A stretch of DNA of 64,000 nt from Cryptomeria japonica (Eukaryota; Streptophyta; Pinopsida; Cupressales; Cupressaceae). The translations under genes were made by a program, and so were the position numbers. The notes under the pieces were generated by a model. The model ran no database searches and had not been told where the DNA came from. It worked only from the letters and a program-made list of their open reading frames with translations. Positions 11,525-23,500 of the stretch are shown in pieces. Every line of letters starts with the position of its first letter. The first letter of the stretch is position 1. The DNA is taken from positions 540,968,335-541,032,334 of the forward strand of contig NC_081412.1 in the NCBI RefSeq assembly GCF_030272615.1. Direction: 5' to 3'.

Positions 11525-13334
11525 AGAAACAAAAAGAAAGAGCACTAAGAAAAGAGAGGAAAAATTATAGAAGACACCCCCAAAATTACTCAATCAAGAA
11601 CCCCCCCCCAAAAAAAAAAAATAAAATAAAATAGAAAATAATGATTTGGCACTTTATACTTAGCACATGTACAATGAGACACTTGCAAAGAAGGGAAAAG
11701 TGGACTTCTGATTTCAACCTTACAACTGCCTCAAATAGGCTAAAAGAGACCCCAACAAATACTGCAAGTGATCGAAATTGAGATCCAAGCAAAATACAAG
11801 TAGCAAATAGGCCAAAATTAACCAAATACTGAAAGTACGATTTCAACTCAAAATCACTGCAAACTAATGGTAGATTATGAAAGTAGACAAAATATCATGC
11901 ACTTTAAAAAAAAAATGACACCTGAAAAGGAGGTTGTATGACTCCGAACGAAGCCTTTGAAGTTACAAAATTGAGGATTGGACAGGTATAGTCATGAAAA
12001 GTTGCAAATTGTGAAAAAATTGTCCATCAAATCATAAAATTCCACCACCACTATGAAGAGCACGAAAAACTAGCCCAAATCAAAGAAAATTGCACCAAAA
12101 AAGGAGCTAAAATGAGCAAGTTACGGGCCTCCAAAGTTGGCCTGCAAAACCAAAAAGCTCAATGGGAAGGGGCTGAAATTTTTTCAAAATGAGTTGATGC
12201 AGTGTTGATGTCAGCAAAATACTAGGTTAAATTTGATGGCCTTCTGGCCGTCACCAAATTGTTGCTCCCACTGTCCCGTGTATGGATGATGATGTCATCT
12301 ATACAGATGCTGACATCATCGAATGACTGTGCTGGCTGACTGGGCATACAAACAATGATGTGGCAAGCCATGTGGCTGCTAATAGAGTGCTGACTTGGTT
12401 GGTGACTATTCATCCGCATTGCAGTACAAAAATCTATGTGGCTCTCTGACTCGACTTACTGATAGGGTGTACGACTGTATCGTGTGGACTAATTAAATGG
12501 TGCCATGTGGGCGTTGCATGAACTGAATGAAAATTTGCCACGTGTCTGCTAGGTAGTGACTGGTCCATCCCATGTGGCGCGATGAGGTGTCAAAGCGTCC
12601 TATGAAGTGTCGCGTGCTGTAGTAGCCTAGGCTAATGACAAGTCGATGCGTGGAAAGATTGCTTGTGGTAAGGAGAAGATCATCAGTGGTGCCGTTGGAG
12701 AGGAGGTTGCGATGTGTACGCTAGAGGAGGAGCCGAGTAGTAAATCCAAGAAACCAACATGGGCAGCGGAGAGGTTGGCATAGTCTGGTAGAGTGGTGGA
12801 GCCAGCAACAGAGGCTACCGAAAATCAGAGCAGCTGGGAGCTGGTGGGGACCCGAAAGTACAAGCTGGAAAAGGTAAGCAGTGATGTCGGAAAGAGAGGG
12901 TGACGGGGCGCCCAAAAAAAATATTCCCTGCAAAATTTAAATCTGTGGTACGATAGGGGTTGGGTTAGGGGGGTGGGTGAGGTATCCCCCCTCGTAAAAT
13001 ATTTTTTTTTTTGTTTTTTTTGAATAAATAAAATTTTTTACATATTAAAAATTGTGAAAATTAAAAAAAAGAATTAATTACAATTTTCCCAGAAAAAGTT
13101 TAAAATTGTTTTTTTTCAAAAAACTCGAGATAGTCAAATTTTTCCTCCAAGCCCCAAAATCAAATTTATCCAAAAATGGCCGAATTTATACTCAAAATTC
13201 ATGGAAATGACCTCCCGAACTCAATGGTGAGGTCAAAATCGCCATAGGATGCCCCCAAAATGTGTAGTGCCCTAGATCCAAAAATGCAAAGCTCCGAAAG
13301 CTCTCCAAAAAGACTATTCAATGAAGCCCCAACG
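11525..13334 (-). other. 5' untranslated leader of Copia R
   Basis: About 1.8 kb between the primer binding site and the gag start, with no coding signal. It holds A-rich runs (11590-11640, 13000-13090). The short open frames inside lack recognisable motifs. Confidence 0.6.
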
Positions 13335-13346
13335 GCTCTAATACCA
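13335..13346 (-). other. Primer binding site of Copia R
   Basis: In element orientation TGGTATTAGAGC follows the 5' LTR directly. This is the usual initiator tRNA-Met primer site of plant Copia elements (TGGTATCAGAGC) with one C to T change. Confidence 0.88.
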
Positions 13347-13793
13347 TGTAAAAATTTATTGAAAATAGCTAAGATCGAGAGAACATTGAATAACACAAAA
13401 GAGAGACAAAATATTTGATAAGAATAAACTGTATTCTAATCAATAGCAAAATGAGATCAACTGGATCATTACATACAATGAAAGATGGGTCTGCTTATAA
13501 AGGCACTTAGACAATATGGATATGTAACCACACAATCATGACATGTGGTTAAATGAGAATCAAGGGTAGGTAGGAGAAATAATAAAATATTCCACATGAG
13601 GTGGATCACCCATCGAAGGTGGAATGTAACAACAAGGTAAGACCACAAAAAGTGGAATTTCTCCTACATACATCATCCCTATGTGCACACTTCCCCAAGT
13701 GTCTCATATGCAAACTACTATGAGATGCATTGTCCTAAGTCAACTTAAGTAAGGTGTAATTATATCCAACATGAATAAATAATTCCACCAACA
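13347..13793 (-). repeat. 5' LTR of Copia R
   Basis: A 447-base direct repeat of 4283-4726, ending in TTTTTACA next to the primer binding site and starting TGTTGGTGG at the outer end. The five bases beyond it, AATAT (13794-13798), pair with GATAT before the other LTR as target-site duplication. Confidence 0.88.
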
Positions 13794-14077
13794 AATATAC
13801 TACATACAAAACAAATACTAGATCCACTCTATGTCCACCAATATAATGCTTAATATATAAATGATACTATTATGTTTACATGTAATGAAAGTATTATTAA
13901 AAAAAAACTCTCCAAAAAAATAATCAACATGTCCATTGAATTAATGAATTGATTACTAGTGTATTCTTATAATAAATCTAAATGACTACATGGTCCATCA
14001 ACCATGAACCTCCCTTACCACATTAAATGAATTTATAATATAAATACAACCTTTAGAAAAAAAATTTGTTTAAGTTA
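13794..14077. repeat. Dispersed repeat copy 1, right half
   Basis: This continues the repeat interrupted by Copia R. It matches 20430-20582: both contain AACAAATACTAGAT, a run ending in TATTCTTATAAT, and CATTAAAT before AATTTAT. Similarity stops at TTGTTTAAGTT in both copies. Confidence 0.75.
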
Positions 14078-14344
14078 CAAAAATATAAAATATTTTAATA
14101 TAAAACTTATACAACATATTTGCAAGTAAAAGTCGCTCACTCTTGTTCTTGTATTTAATACATGTCCAGTCACATACCATTTATGCACTAAGTCGCAATT
14201 CTTTTAACGTTAAGAAGTGTCGGGAGAAAAGGACAAAGCCCATAATATTTAAAAAAGCATCATGGCAAAAGGGTATTACTAGTGAACAAATATCTTCGAC
14301 CTGTAAGATGCCTAGCTCTGTAATTTCATTTGTTAGTGTAAATC

Positions 14345-14480
14345 AATCATCTTTATTGGTTTGAATAAGGGATTCAAGTTCCTTTTTAGTGTAGACTAGT
14401 GAATTTAAGTTGCTTTGGGAGCAATGGTTAGAGATGGAAATGGTGCCACTCCCCACACAAATGACCTCAATCAGCTTTTA
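14345..14480 (+). pseudogene. Relic of the 5' end of the neighbouring glycosyltransferase gene
   Basis: GTTGCTTTGGGAGCAATGG, GAGATGGAAATGGTG, CCACTCCCC and CCTCAATCAGCT occur in the same order as around the start of the intact gene at 16921-17020. Weaker similarity to its 5' flank begins near 14345. A deletion of about 23 bases removes codons 8-15 and shifts the frame, and the similarity stops at about codon 28. It reads as a broken partial duplicate with no coding ability. Confidence 0.8.
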
Positions 14481-16560
14481 TTTTTATGCACTTTCTTTAT
14501 TATAATCTATTGAATGTTTGGTATAATTAGGTCTTATATAAGATCAACCCTTCTTTGGTTCTAATGTCTCTTATTTCCAACACTCTCCTTGAGACATTTT
14601 ATAAAACATTTGGAGCTCTTAGCTTCCCCTAGGTCTAATATCATATTAAGATTTCCATGGAGTAGCTAGGACTCAAACCTAGGACCTTCTATTTGTTTTT
14701 GGTGTGCTCTATCACTAAGCTTGTGGCCTCTATAAGACTAGTCCATCTTTGGTTCAGATATGACTTATTTACAATGTATTATTTCTCAAATAATAATAAT
14801 AGAATGCAAAGGTGTTATTAACTAAATATATATTTGTCATTTTATTAATCAAGCATTATAAATTTGGATAGTTTTATATAATTTTTACATGTAAGATTTA
14901 ATAATATGATTATAACTATTTGTGCTTCTTAAAGTTTTGACAAAAAAATCAATATTGTTATTAATTTTAAAAAAAGATATGGATGTGATAATTTAAAAAA
15001 TTATATGAAATAAATGATTGTGAATGTATTATAATTTATTAATATTGATTCTTATACTTTAAAAATATTGACTAGGTCAAATTGCTATAAAAACATTAAT
15101 ATGAAGTCCTCCCTCAAACATAAATGTGTTTTCTCATTCCATTGTCTAAATTTCCCTTGGGCTCACTACTCAAATTTTCTTTAGACAATATTATTTCCAT
15201 ATTATATCATTTTTTATTGCATGCAGGCTTGCTCTCAATACACTTCATCAACATTAAGTATGCCCTTCATCTTAAATCTCTATATAAATTATAATAATAT
15301 ATTTTATATATTTACATTGAGTATATAATTATTTATTCGCATTCTAAACCTCAGGGAAGAGAATCCAATTGACCTTCGCGAACAACTTGATGTATTGTCT
15401 CGCTTCATCCCTTAAATGAAAAATAATTTTAAATTAATATAATTTTTATTAAAAAATTATAACCTAAATTATTTTTCTTTATAGAATAATTTATTATATT
15501 TTTTTATAGTTATTATATATCTCTAATGTCATATATATATTATTATAAAAATATAACAATTCAAATTATACAATTTACCTTTTCTTTATAAATATACCCT
15601 TCTTTCAAATGGATTGATAAATGTGAGATTTATATATTACCCTTCTTTCAAATGGATTGATAAATGTGAGATTTATATATTTGATGTGAAGGGTTAAGAT
15701 TGGTTCAAAATGAATTATTGGAATTGAATGAGAAGAATTTTAAATTTGAGATTGAGAGAAGATGACTTAAATGCTATTAGTTGGTGTATGTAAGGTTGAG
15801 ATTATTGAATAAAGTAAAAGTGAGATTGAAAGTTGTTTAGATTTGGATAGATGTTAATTGAAAATGGGTGTCTAGGATTTAAGATTGATTCTATTTGTTA
15901 TGTTATGATTTGTATTTGTTTTAATTTTTAGTTGTGAATGGAACATGATTGTCTCATTAGAGGACCATTCTAATAGTATTTGTGGCTTTACTTTAATTTA
16001 TTGAATAAATATATTATTTAATGATTTAATGGAAATAGATGCAAGAAACTACATTAATTAAGTAAATACAATTTATATAATTGATTTGATGATTGATAGA
16101 ATATATTACTTGTTGAATTTAATTAATTAAATAAATATAATTTATCTAAAAGATTAGTTCACATGCGATGCAAGTGTGGCCACCAAAAGATTAATATAAT
16201 GATGAAAGCAAATATCAAGATACGTTATGAACATATGATTAATTTTAAATATAATATAACAATGATTAAAATACTTATATAAAACACATAAATTATAATA
16301 AAATCAATTTTATTTTATTTATTATAAATATGAGTTTTATATGAGTATATTATTAATTCTATTATTTTAAAAATGATAATGCATCATTTTAACATTAAGA
16401 ACCCAATCTTGTATATAATTTGTAAAAATAAAATAATGACTTTGTAAGTGATAACATCAATTATTTTTAAGAAAGAAAGTCTTTATCTATTTAGTCTTCA
16501 AGCTATCATATTAATAATTGATACATTATGGAATGACTTAAATCACACATACTAAGCTTA
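14481..16560. other. AT-rich intergenic stretch, no gene seen
   Basis: Mostly AT-rich sequence with no useful reading frame. Text around 14570-14740 resembles decayed transposon sequence but was not assigned. A short tandem repeat at 15594-15680 is listed separately. Confidence 0.6.
15594..15680. repeat. Two-copy tandem repeat, 43-base unit
   Basis: The unit CCCTTCTTTCAAATGGATTG plus GATAAATGTGAGATTTATAT-type text occurs twice in a row, starting at 15597 and 15640, essentially without mismatch. The lack of divergence suggests a recent slippage or end-joining duplication. Confidence 0.9.
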
Positions 16561-16730
16561 CATTTTTAGGCTTGAAAGTGTTGAACACTGAGAGTTATAT
16601 GATATTTTCTAGACTTAACATGTTGCTTAATATGTGTGGTCACATTAAGAATACACTTTTAGGCTTAGAAGTGTAAAACACTCAGAATTGATTAACATTA
16701 TCTAGACTTAATATGTTGCTTAATGTATGA
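16561..16730. repeat. Two diverged copies of about 105 bases upstream of the glycosyltransferase
   Basis: Shared phrases are TTTTTAGGCTT or TTTTAGGCTTA, then AAGTGT and ACACT, then TCTAGACTTAA followed by ATGTTGCTTAAT. The first copy starts near 16562 and the second near 16665. They sit 200-370 bases upstream of the start codon, so they could form part of the promoter region, but no known motif was recognised. Confidence 0.7.
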
Positions 16731-16940
16731 AGTTTAGGACTGACCGTGTCTGCGGTTTAAGGGCGACCATTTGTTAATGAAAGGAAACGCCAAGGTAGAG
16801 AGTTTGAGTTTTATTAGGAAACAAATATCTTGATGGCACTCGTATTTTCTCAATGTACACCATTGGATTTGTCATAATTGAAGATAAGGATACAAGTTCG
16901 TTTTATTGTAAGGCCATGAATTGAGATTGCTTTGGGAACG

Positions 16941-18347
16941 ATGGGTGGAGATGGAAATGGTGGGAGAATGCAAGTTGTGGTGGTGCCACTCCCCGCACAG
17001 GGACACCTCAATCAGCTCCTTCATTTCTCCAGAGTTGTCGCCCAACGAGGAGCAACCGTATCGTTCGTGGCAACCTCCACCCATATTCACCAAGTCCGCA
17101 GCCGTGTTCAGGGATGGGATCTTCACAACTTCGATATTCGTTTCAAGGAATTGCCAATGCCCCATCTCTCAGGTGAAGATATTGATGCTCAGAGCTCTCA
17201 TATGTTTCCACTTCATTTGATTCCTTTCTTTGAAGCTGTGGAGGATCAGCTAGGGTCTCATGTTGATCAGCTGCTGAGCACTATCTGCTCCGAGAACAAT
17301 AACAGAGTGGTTATAGTCCACGACTCGGCTATGGGATGGATCCAGACTGTGGCTACCAAATACTCAATCCCTGCCTATCTCTTTATCCCCGTTGGAGCTT
17401 ATTTTAACCTGTGGTTAAAACGGGTAAGTGATGAGACATGGGGTTTGTCCCCTGTTAACATATCATTGAAGCGTTGCTTTCCCGAAAGATCGATTAAAAA
17501 TATTAGGCGTCAAAGCTCTTTCTTTGAGCATGCCAAGGGATATATCATAAACACATTCACCGCACTGGAATCAGAATTCATTCCCCGGGGAAGAGAGGAA
17601 TTAGTCTTCGGTGGGAAACCTGTGTGGAGTGTGGGTCCTCTTCTTCCGCAGGCCTTCTTCAATGATGAACGGCGGTTGCAATTACAGGCGGACACGGAGT
17701 GCATGAGATGGTTAGATAAACGGGCTCCAGCTTCTGTTCTGTACGTTTCATTCGGCAGTATGTCTTCTCTCTCGGCGACACAGATCGGGGAACTGGCCGA
17801 CGGATTGGAACGCAGCGGTCAGCCTTTCTTGTGGGTGCTCAGGATTGCGGACGGGGCCCATTCCTCGATGGAAGCACAGTTCGACTCGGCTTGCAAGTTT
17901 CTGCAACATGGATTCGAGAGGCGATTAGAGGGACGTGGTTTTATTGCGAGGAATTGGGCGCCTCAGCTTGACATCCTATTTCACGAGTCGACGGGTGGGT
18001 TTTTAACGCACTGCGGGTGGAATTCGACAGTGGAGAGTATCAGCGCCGGTGTGGGCATGCTGACCTGGCCTCTACATTGCGATCAGTTTGCCAATTCGGC
18101 TCTAATCACTCGGGAATTGAAAGCGGGCGTGGAAGTGAAAGAATGGAAAAATGCAGAGGAAAACGAGTTGGTGAGTTCAGAGGAGGTTGAGAAAGCAGTG
18201 AAACGATTGATGAGAAGCGAGGAGGGAATGCAAGTGAGAAAGAGGGCGCAGGAATTGAGAAGCGAAGCTCGAAAGGCCGTAGGCGATGGAGGGTCTTCGT
18301 GGAAGGATATGGATTCTCTTCTCCATCACTTTTCTGAATCTTTGTGA
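16941..18347 (+). CDS. Family 1 UDP-glycosyltransferase, zeatin O-glucosyltransferase-like
   Basis: The enzyme is predicted to move a sugar from a UDP-sugar to a hydroxyl of a small acceptor in the cytosol. The 468-residue frame is one exon, a normal length for plant UGTs. The N-terminal half has the catalytic His in PLPAQGHLNQLL (His22) and a candidate partner Asp in VIVHDSAMGW (Asp128). The PSPG sugar-donor box starts at the Trp of RNWAPQ (about 339), carries HCGWNSTVES, and ends with HCDQ (about 382). The phrases AQGHLNQLL and THIHQVR are typical of cis/trans-zeatin O-glucosyltransferases, so cytokinin storage is a reasonable guess; the acceptor is not proven. The ATG at 16941 has A at -3 and G at +4. 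The upstream in-frame TTG (16932) is not a normal plant start, and ATG at 16968 is a possible later start. Confidence 0.9.
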   Translation: MGGDGNGGRMQVVVVPLPAQGHLNQLLHFSRVVAQRGATVSFVATSTHIHQVRSRVQGWDLHNFDIRFKELPMPHLSGEDIDAQSSHMFPLHLIPFFEAVEDQLGSHVDQLLSTICSENNNRVVIVHDSAMGWIQTVATKYSIPAYLFIPVGAYFNLWLKRVSDETWGLSPVNISLKRCFPERSIKNIRRQSSFFEHAKGYIINTFTALESEFIPRGREELVFGGKPVWSVGPLLPQAFFNDERRLQLQADTECMRWLDKRAPASVLYVSFGSMSSLSATQIGELADGLERSGQPFLWVLRIADGAHSSMEAQFDSACKFLQHGFERRLEGRGFIARNWAPQLDILFHESTGGFLTHCGWNSTVESISAGVGMLTWPLHCDQFANSALITRELKAGVEVKEWKNAEENELVSSEEVEKAVKRLMRSEEGMQVRKRAQELRSEARKAVGDGGSSWKDMDSLLHHFSESL

Positions 18348-19797
18348 GGGTTTAATAATTGGGAAGTAAGGAAAAGGGGTTAATAATTGGGTAAGCTCTA
18401 TTGGTATATTAATTTCAACATTTTGTATGAGGAGTCGTATGAGGAGAATTGTTAGTTCAGTCTTCCATGAAGTTAAAAATAGAAGATGGTAATTTCTCCC
18501 ACTTGTATGGGAAGAACTCTAGTTTATAGGAGCTAAAAATAAGAGCTCTATAAATAGAAGTTGACAATTATAGTTTTCTATGAAGTTACATGAAACCATT
18601 TTTTTTTTTAAGCAGTTTTTTAAATTTGTCCAAGATTTATATATAATGAGGCTATTGTAATGCATTTAGTATCTCCGTTGATCCTTGCTATTGTTATATT
18701 TGCTTTAAAGTAATTTGTGTGTTTTCTTTATCTTCTTCAAGGATTATAGTTGATATACTATTTGTGGTTATACGATTTAGTCTTGTAAGATAGTTATATT
18801 ATTTGTTGTCAACAATTACTTCATATGTAAATTAACAACTAATCAAATGTTGATTAAGAGATGAACAAATGAAAACTTATATATATTCATTAAAACGTGA
18901 AATAAATAATCTTTATTTCTATAAAATATTATAAGTACCTAATAAGTGTGTCATTTATAAAATAAGGTGTTTATTGTCTCAATTATTATTGTTATGTGAA
19001 GAAATAGTATTCTTATGTGTACAACTATTGAGATGGCAATAAATATGCATTGGAGTACTTCACATAAATAATTTATCTGGTCACATATATAAAAAGTGAG
19101 AAAAATAAGTATTTTGTATTTTAGCAAAATATATTATAGCATTACCCTTTTTCCTTTTTTTGATGTGTGAATTTCGTAGGTTGAATAAATGGTGATACAC
19201 GAGTCCTCCAATCTCCCTTGCTAGGAAATTCCCCCTTTCTATTCACCCAAAACTACTTGCCTTGCCTTAATCATTTCATGGGACATACAATTTGGACAGA
19301 ACATGTGTACATCATATTTAATGCGATCCTTAAAAATCCTTAGGACTAAATCATTTATATTTTCTCTATAATATTCTCCACTCTTAAATATAAAGTTCAA
19401 AATTGATGAATATAACTATAATTTGTACCTATTTGCATTAATTCGGTAAGCTAGCTTAAGTATCGTTCCAGAAAGTTGTCATCATAATATGAACTAAGTT
19501 TCTCTTGGAAATAAAACTAAGTGAGAGAAAATCCTTACTTTTTTTTTTCTCTTAACATAGTCAATGATATATAAAATGAATTGTTTTTCCAAGTAAAAGG
19601 TTTTCATTATAATTTTTTGTTGACAAGGAACATGGTGAAGATAAAAAAATTGCTCGTAGAGCCATTTTATTGTGAAGTGCTTAGCCATATAATTATTTAA
19701 GTGATGATCCATCTTTCAATCTATGTCAAACCCAAAATAATCATTTTCCTTAGAAATGTCATCATATTTTCTATTATTATTAGGTGAATCCACTCCA
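18348..19797. other. AT-rich 3' flank of the glycosyltransferase, no gene seen
   Basis: AT-rich sequence with a T-rich run near 18600. No second gene, RNA gene or clear polyadenylation signal could be fixed. Short open frames at 19494-19712 and 19784-19996 have no protein features. Confidence 0.55.
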
Positions 19798-20582
19798 TCA
19801 AATTATATATAAATCACAAGGGACTCAATTCCTCTTTGACAATGCATTGATTTGTTCTCTCATGAGTGTCATCTCCACTTTCAATGATAAAATATCTATG
19901 TTAACTTTGGATTTTTCTTCCCTCAAATGTTCAATATTATTGGGATCAATGACCTCATATTCTATATTATCATTGTGTATAGATTTCCAAATGTGATTTC
20001 ATTATTTTTGCCTCTTGTGATAGGCCCCATTGTGATGGAAAAAAATAATTTGTAATAATTTACATAAAGTAAATTCAAATGATAAAAAATATTACTTAAA
20101 TTTACATGGGGCTAGAATTCACCTTGCATAATTTTTTAATTTTTTTTGCCAATGTGTAACTTTGTGAGAAAAAATGGAGGAAATGTTAATCTCACAAAAA
20201 CTCATTTGACAATTTAAGTTAAGGTAACTATATGCACACTATAGGAGTAGGGCAATAGCATCAAGACATGTATCAACAACATTAACTTAGGTGTTTCATT
20301 AGTCAAAAGTAATATATACTAAAAAAATTGATTAATACACAACTAGCTTGCGACAAACAAATCAATCAAGGAAAGTTGTTGCTAACCTTCATGAGTTCTC
20401 TTAACCAATTGAAGCTTGAATGATATTCTACATAGAAATAACAAATACTAGATGTTCTCTTTAATATATTCTTATAATACATGAAATTTACTATGTGGTC
20501 TATCAACCACGAACCTCCCATACCACATTAAATAAATTTATGATATCAATACGACCCTCCAAGAAAACATTGTTTAAGTTTT
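19798..20582. repeat. Dispersed repeat copy 2 (uninterrupted at the Copia R insertion point)
   Basis: 19798-19935 matches 4146-4262 and 20400-20582 matches 4262-4282 plus 13794-14077. About 470 bases between these two parts have no counterpart in copy 1. At the point where Copia R sits in copy 1, this copy reads TTGAATGATATTCTACATAG without a gap and with only one GATAT, so it preserves the pre-insertion state of the site. Confidence 0.75.
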
Positions 20583-20584
20583 GA

Positions 20585-23500
20585 TTAGATAAAATGGGAG
20601 AGGACCAAACCTTTATATAACAACCATAGCTCGCTAAAACCAAGGACCTCATGAGGGATGAGAGAGCCCAAAAAAAGAACCAGTTGACAAAAATGAACCA
20701 AAACTAGCTGACAAACAAAAATAACTAACAATGAAGAACTAAACCAAAAAGCAAAAGACACACAAAAGGAACCAACACCATCCACCGAAGAGACGAACCA
20801 ATGGTCTACCTGGTGGGGTTTTTTCCAACTTTCCAATCTTGGCTAAGCACTTTCACCTTCTAAAAAAAAAGACAATCTTTTGTTTGAACCTTTTTCTGAA
20901 GAGATAGCAAGGGACTTTAGAATAGCCTTGACCTTGGAAGCAATAAGATCTGATGTAGTGGCAGGAGATAATTCTAGGTGATGCTTCTTCATCAGATGCC
21001 TTCTCTCAATCTCCTCCTAAATGGCTTATAGAGAAGCCAAATATTTTCTTTTCATTTTAATGTTGAGGGCCACCATCTCATCCATCTTCCTCTTGAGAGT
21101 CTCCTAGTTACTCTGAAGCTCTTCAATGACCTTTGGCTTCTCCTTCATTCCATCCCTTTGTTCCACCTTTTCATGGAGAGCCTTAAATTCCTCCTCCATA
21201 TCTCCCCATTTCTCAAGCTTCTCTATCATCTCATTGGTTTCCAACTAGAACCTTTCATCTTTTTCCTTCCATCGCCCAATTGGAAGATCTACAATTAGCC
21301 TCAACCTATTAATTTTCTTCTTTACAACATTGAGCTAGGTAAGGATCTAGTGAATAATTATTTTTTGCCTATTGTAAGAACCACATAATTCATTAACTTT
21401 TTTTGCTAAATCTTCTAAATCCCTCTTCTGTACAGAATTAATAGGGGAGGGAGGAGGGGAACCCAAAGAAGGTGTTGAAGGGGTAGAAGAACATTAGGTT
21501 TGACCGAAGTCCACTAAGAGACTCTGGAATAAGAGGAAGAAGAGTTCTCATATAAATTTCCTCTAAATCCTGCTCTTTGACAATAATTTCTTTGTTGGGG
21601 GGCAAGGGAGTTCTAATTTTTAGTATAATGGTTAGGGTTAATCTAAGTAGGCATCCCTTTAAACTTAGGGGTTGTCATCGCACTAGGGGAATCCTTTCTA
21701 TCCGAGGTTCCAAATATTTCCACAACCAGGGTGGGGTTAGGTAGGTGACTAGAAGAGTTAATGGAGGGCCTACATGTAGGGGTCATGGCTAGGTGAAAAT
21801 AATAAAGCCTCAAAATTATCCCTTGGTATATGGGGATCACATTCTTGGATTTAGCAATATTAATATATTAGAAAATGGAGGAGAAAATATTATAGGGAAG
21901 TTCATTTTCATAGTGTACTCAAGATGATTTAGCATTCAGAAGAGCTAGGAGTGAAACAACTCGAATCTTCCATCCAACATAATTTATTTCATTAAGAGTA
22001 GTGTGACCTCCTTCCAACTCTAGGAATATCTTTCCTGTTAAATCCACTTACAAATGAGCGACATTTTCACCCAGGTTAAGGAACCTCTTGAAGTTGACTT
22101 ATAATGAACCCCTTTCTCTTCTTAGGGAAGGTCACACCTTCCATGATAAGACTATTGGTGGTAGTAATAGATTCCATAGATATCGTAAAAACTACACCCC
22201 AATTTTAACTTCACCCTCTTTCTAAGAGCAAGAAAATTGATTTGAGAGAGAAGGGTTAAAACCCTTCATGCCCTCAACATAGGACACTAGGTTACCACTT
22301 TCAACCACCACCTAGAGGATTTCATTTTTCTTAAAGTTGCCACACTTATCCAACTTAGTGTAAATGAGATCACCCACATAGTAGAACCGTTCCTAGGGAA
22401 ACTAGTAGTGATTGGGAAAGGGTTTCAATAACCAACTCTAGGAAAATGTCAACAAAATGTGGTATTTAGAGAAGTGTTTCTTTCAACAGATTTAATAAGC
22501 CATCTCCAAATCATTCATTGATTGAAGGACAAGATGGACAAGGCAAAAAATAAAATGGCAATATTTAGATTTTAATGCATCATTGGGACTTTTGTTCACC
22601 TATAACATGACACAAATGTCATCAAGTAACTCATGCATCACCGTCTAGATTTTGAGATGGTTGGAGAAGGGACCCAAGTTTACCAACCTATCTATAGACT
22701 TGTTCCCCGCTCGAAGGTTGTGGATACTTTGGATAATTTCTATGGATTCTAGCCACCTGAAATAAAATTGGTATAATGCTATAGATTCTTTAAACTTCTT
22801 TAGGTTTTTCTATAGTATATTGTGTGCATTAGCACATAGGTTAAAAACTTCAATCATCCTCATATCATTAAACTTCCTTAGGGATTATTCCTCTACTTTC
22901 TTCTCCACATGAAATGTATGATCCTTGAAGGAATCCATTAGTAGCTTTAGCTATTGTTTTAGAGCTAAAGATGCATCAATTTCTACCTCTAGTAAGCTTT
23001 CATGTAGAATCTGTATTGCATCATCAATTAAAGACTTTCTTTCTTTACATGCTCCTACAAAAACTCCTTCCTAGCTAATGCATGTAGTATATCTCCCAAC
23101 TGAAACTTATTAAGAGGGGAAATTCCTGAAAAAATTTATCTATCCCTCATGTGTTGGTATTTGTAATAGTTGTGGAGTTACCATAGGCTCAAACTACATT
23201 TGAAGACCTAATAGGTCTTTAAAGGAATAAAAAGATCTCTCCCCAACATCTAGGTTGTCCTTCAAATCAACATTCTTCTCAACCAATTTTTCAATAGTAT
23301 CTTGAGCCTTATTAGGATTGATCTCTTCCTTCTCCTAGTCACCACCAACATTTTCAGTATCATAATTTTCTTTTTATTCTTTTCCTCTTACATATTTATT
23401 CCCCTCTGCATCTGCATTCTCTTTAGGACCAATGTTCCTCGTGTTCTCCTCTATTTTTTTGGTTTTTGAAACATTTTTCTATATGCTTTGATCAACATTG

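Larger units (their letters stand above)
4283..13793 (-). mobile_element. Copia LTR retrotransposon R, non-autonomous, carrying a 26S rDNA fragment
   Basis: The element is on the minus strand. Its two LTRs (13347-13793 upstream, 4283-4726 downstream) start with TGTTGG and end with TTACA in element orientation and look about 93% alike. A primer binding site for initiator tRNA-Met abuts the upstream LTR and a purine tract abuts the downstream LTR. The flanking target-site duplication is GATAT/AATAT, one mismatch. Inside, gag, zinc knuckle and protease are present (9358-11524). The integrase, reverse transcriptase and RNase H expected of Copia are absent; in their place are a foldback repeat (8236-9326), antisense 26S rDNA (5666-7962) and an rDNA-like duplication (4935-5660). 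It would need another element's enzymes to move. Confidence 0.88.

Noticed and set aside
16932-16940. Extending the glycosyltransferase upstream to the TTG at 16932
   Set aside because: TTG is not a normal start for a plant nuclear gene, and the ATG three codons later has a good context.
16872-17220. Other open frames overlapping the glycosyltransferase start
   Set aside because: They are on the opposite strand or in another frame of a well-supported gene.
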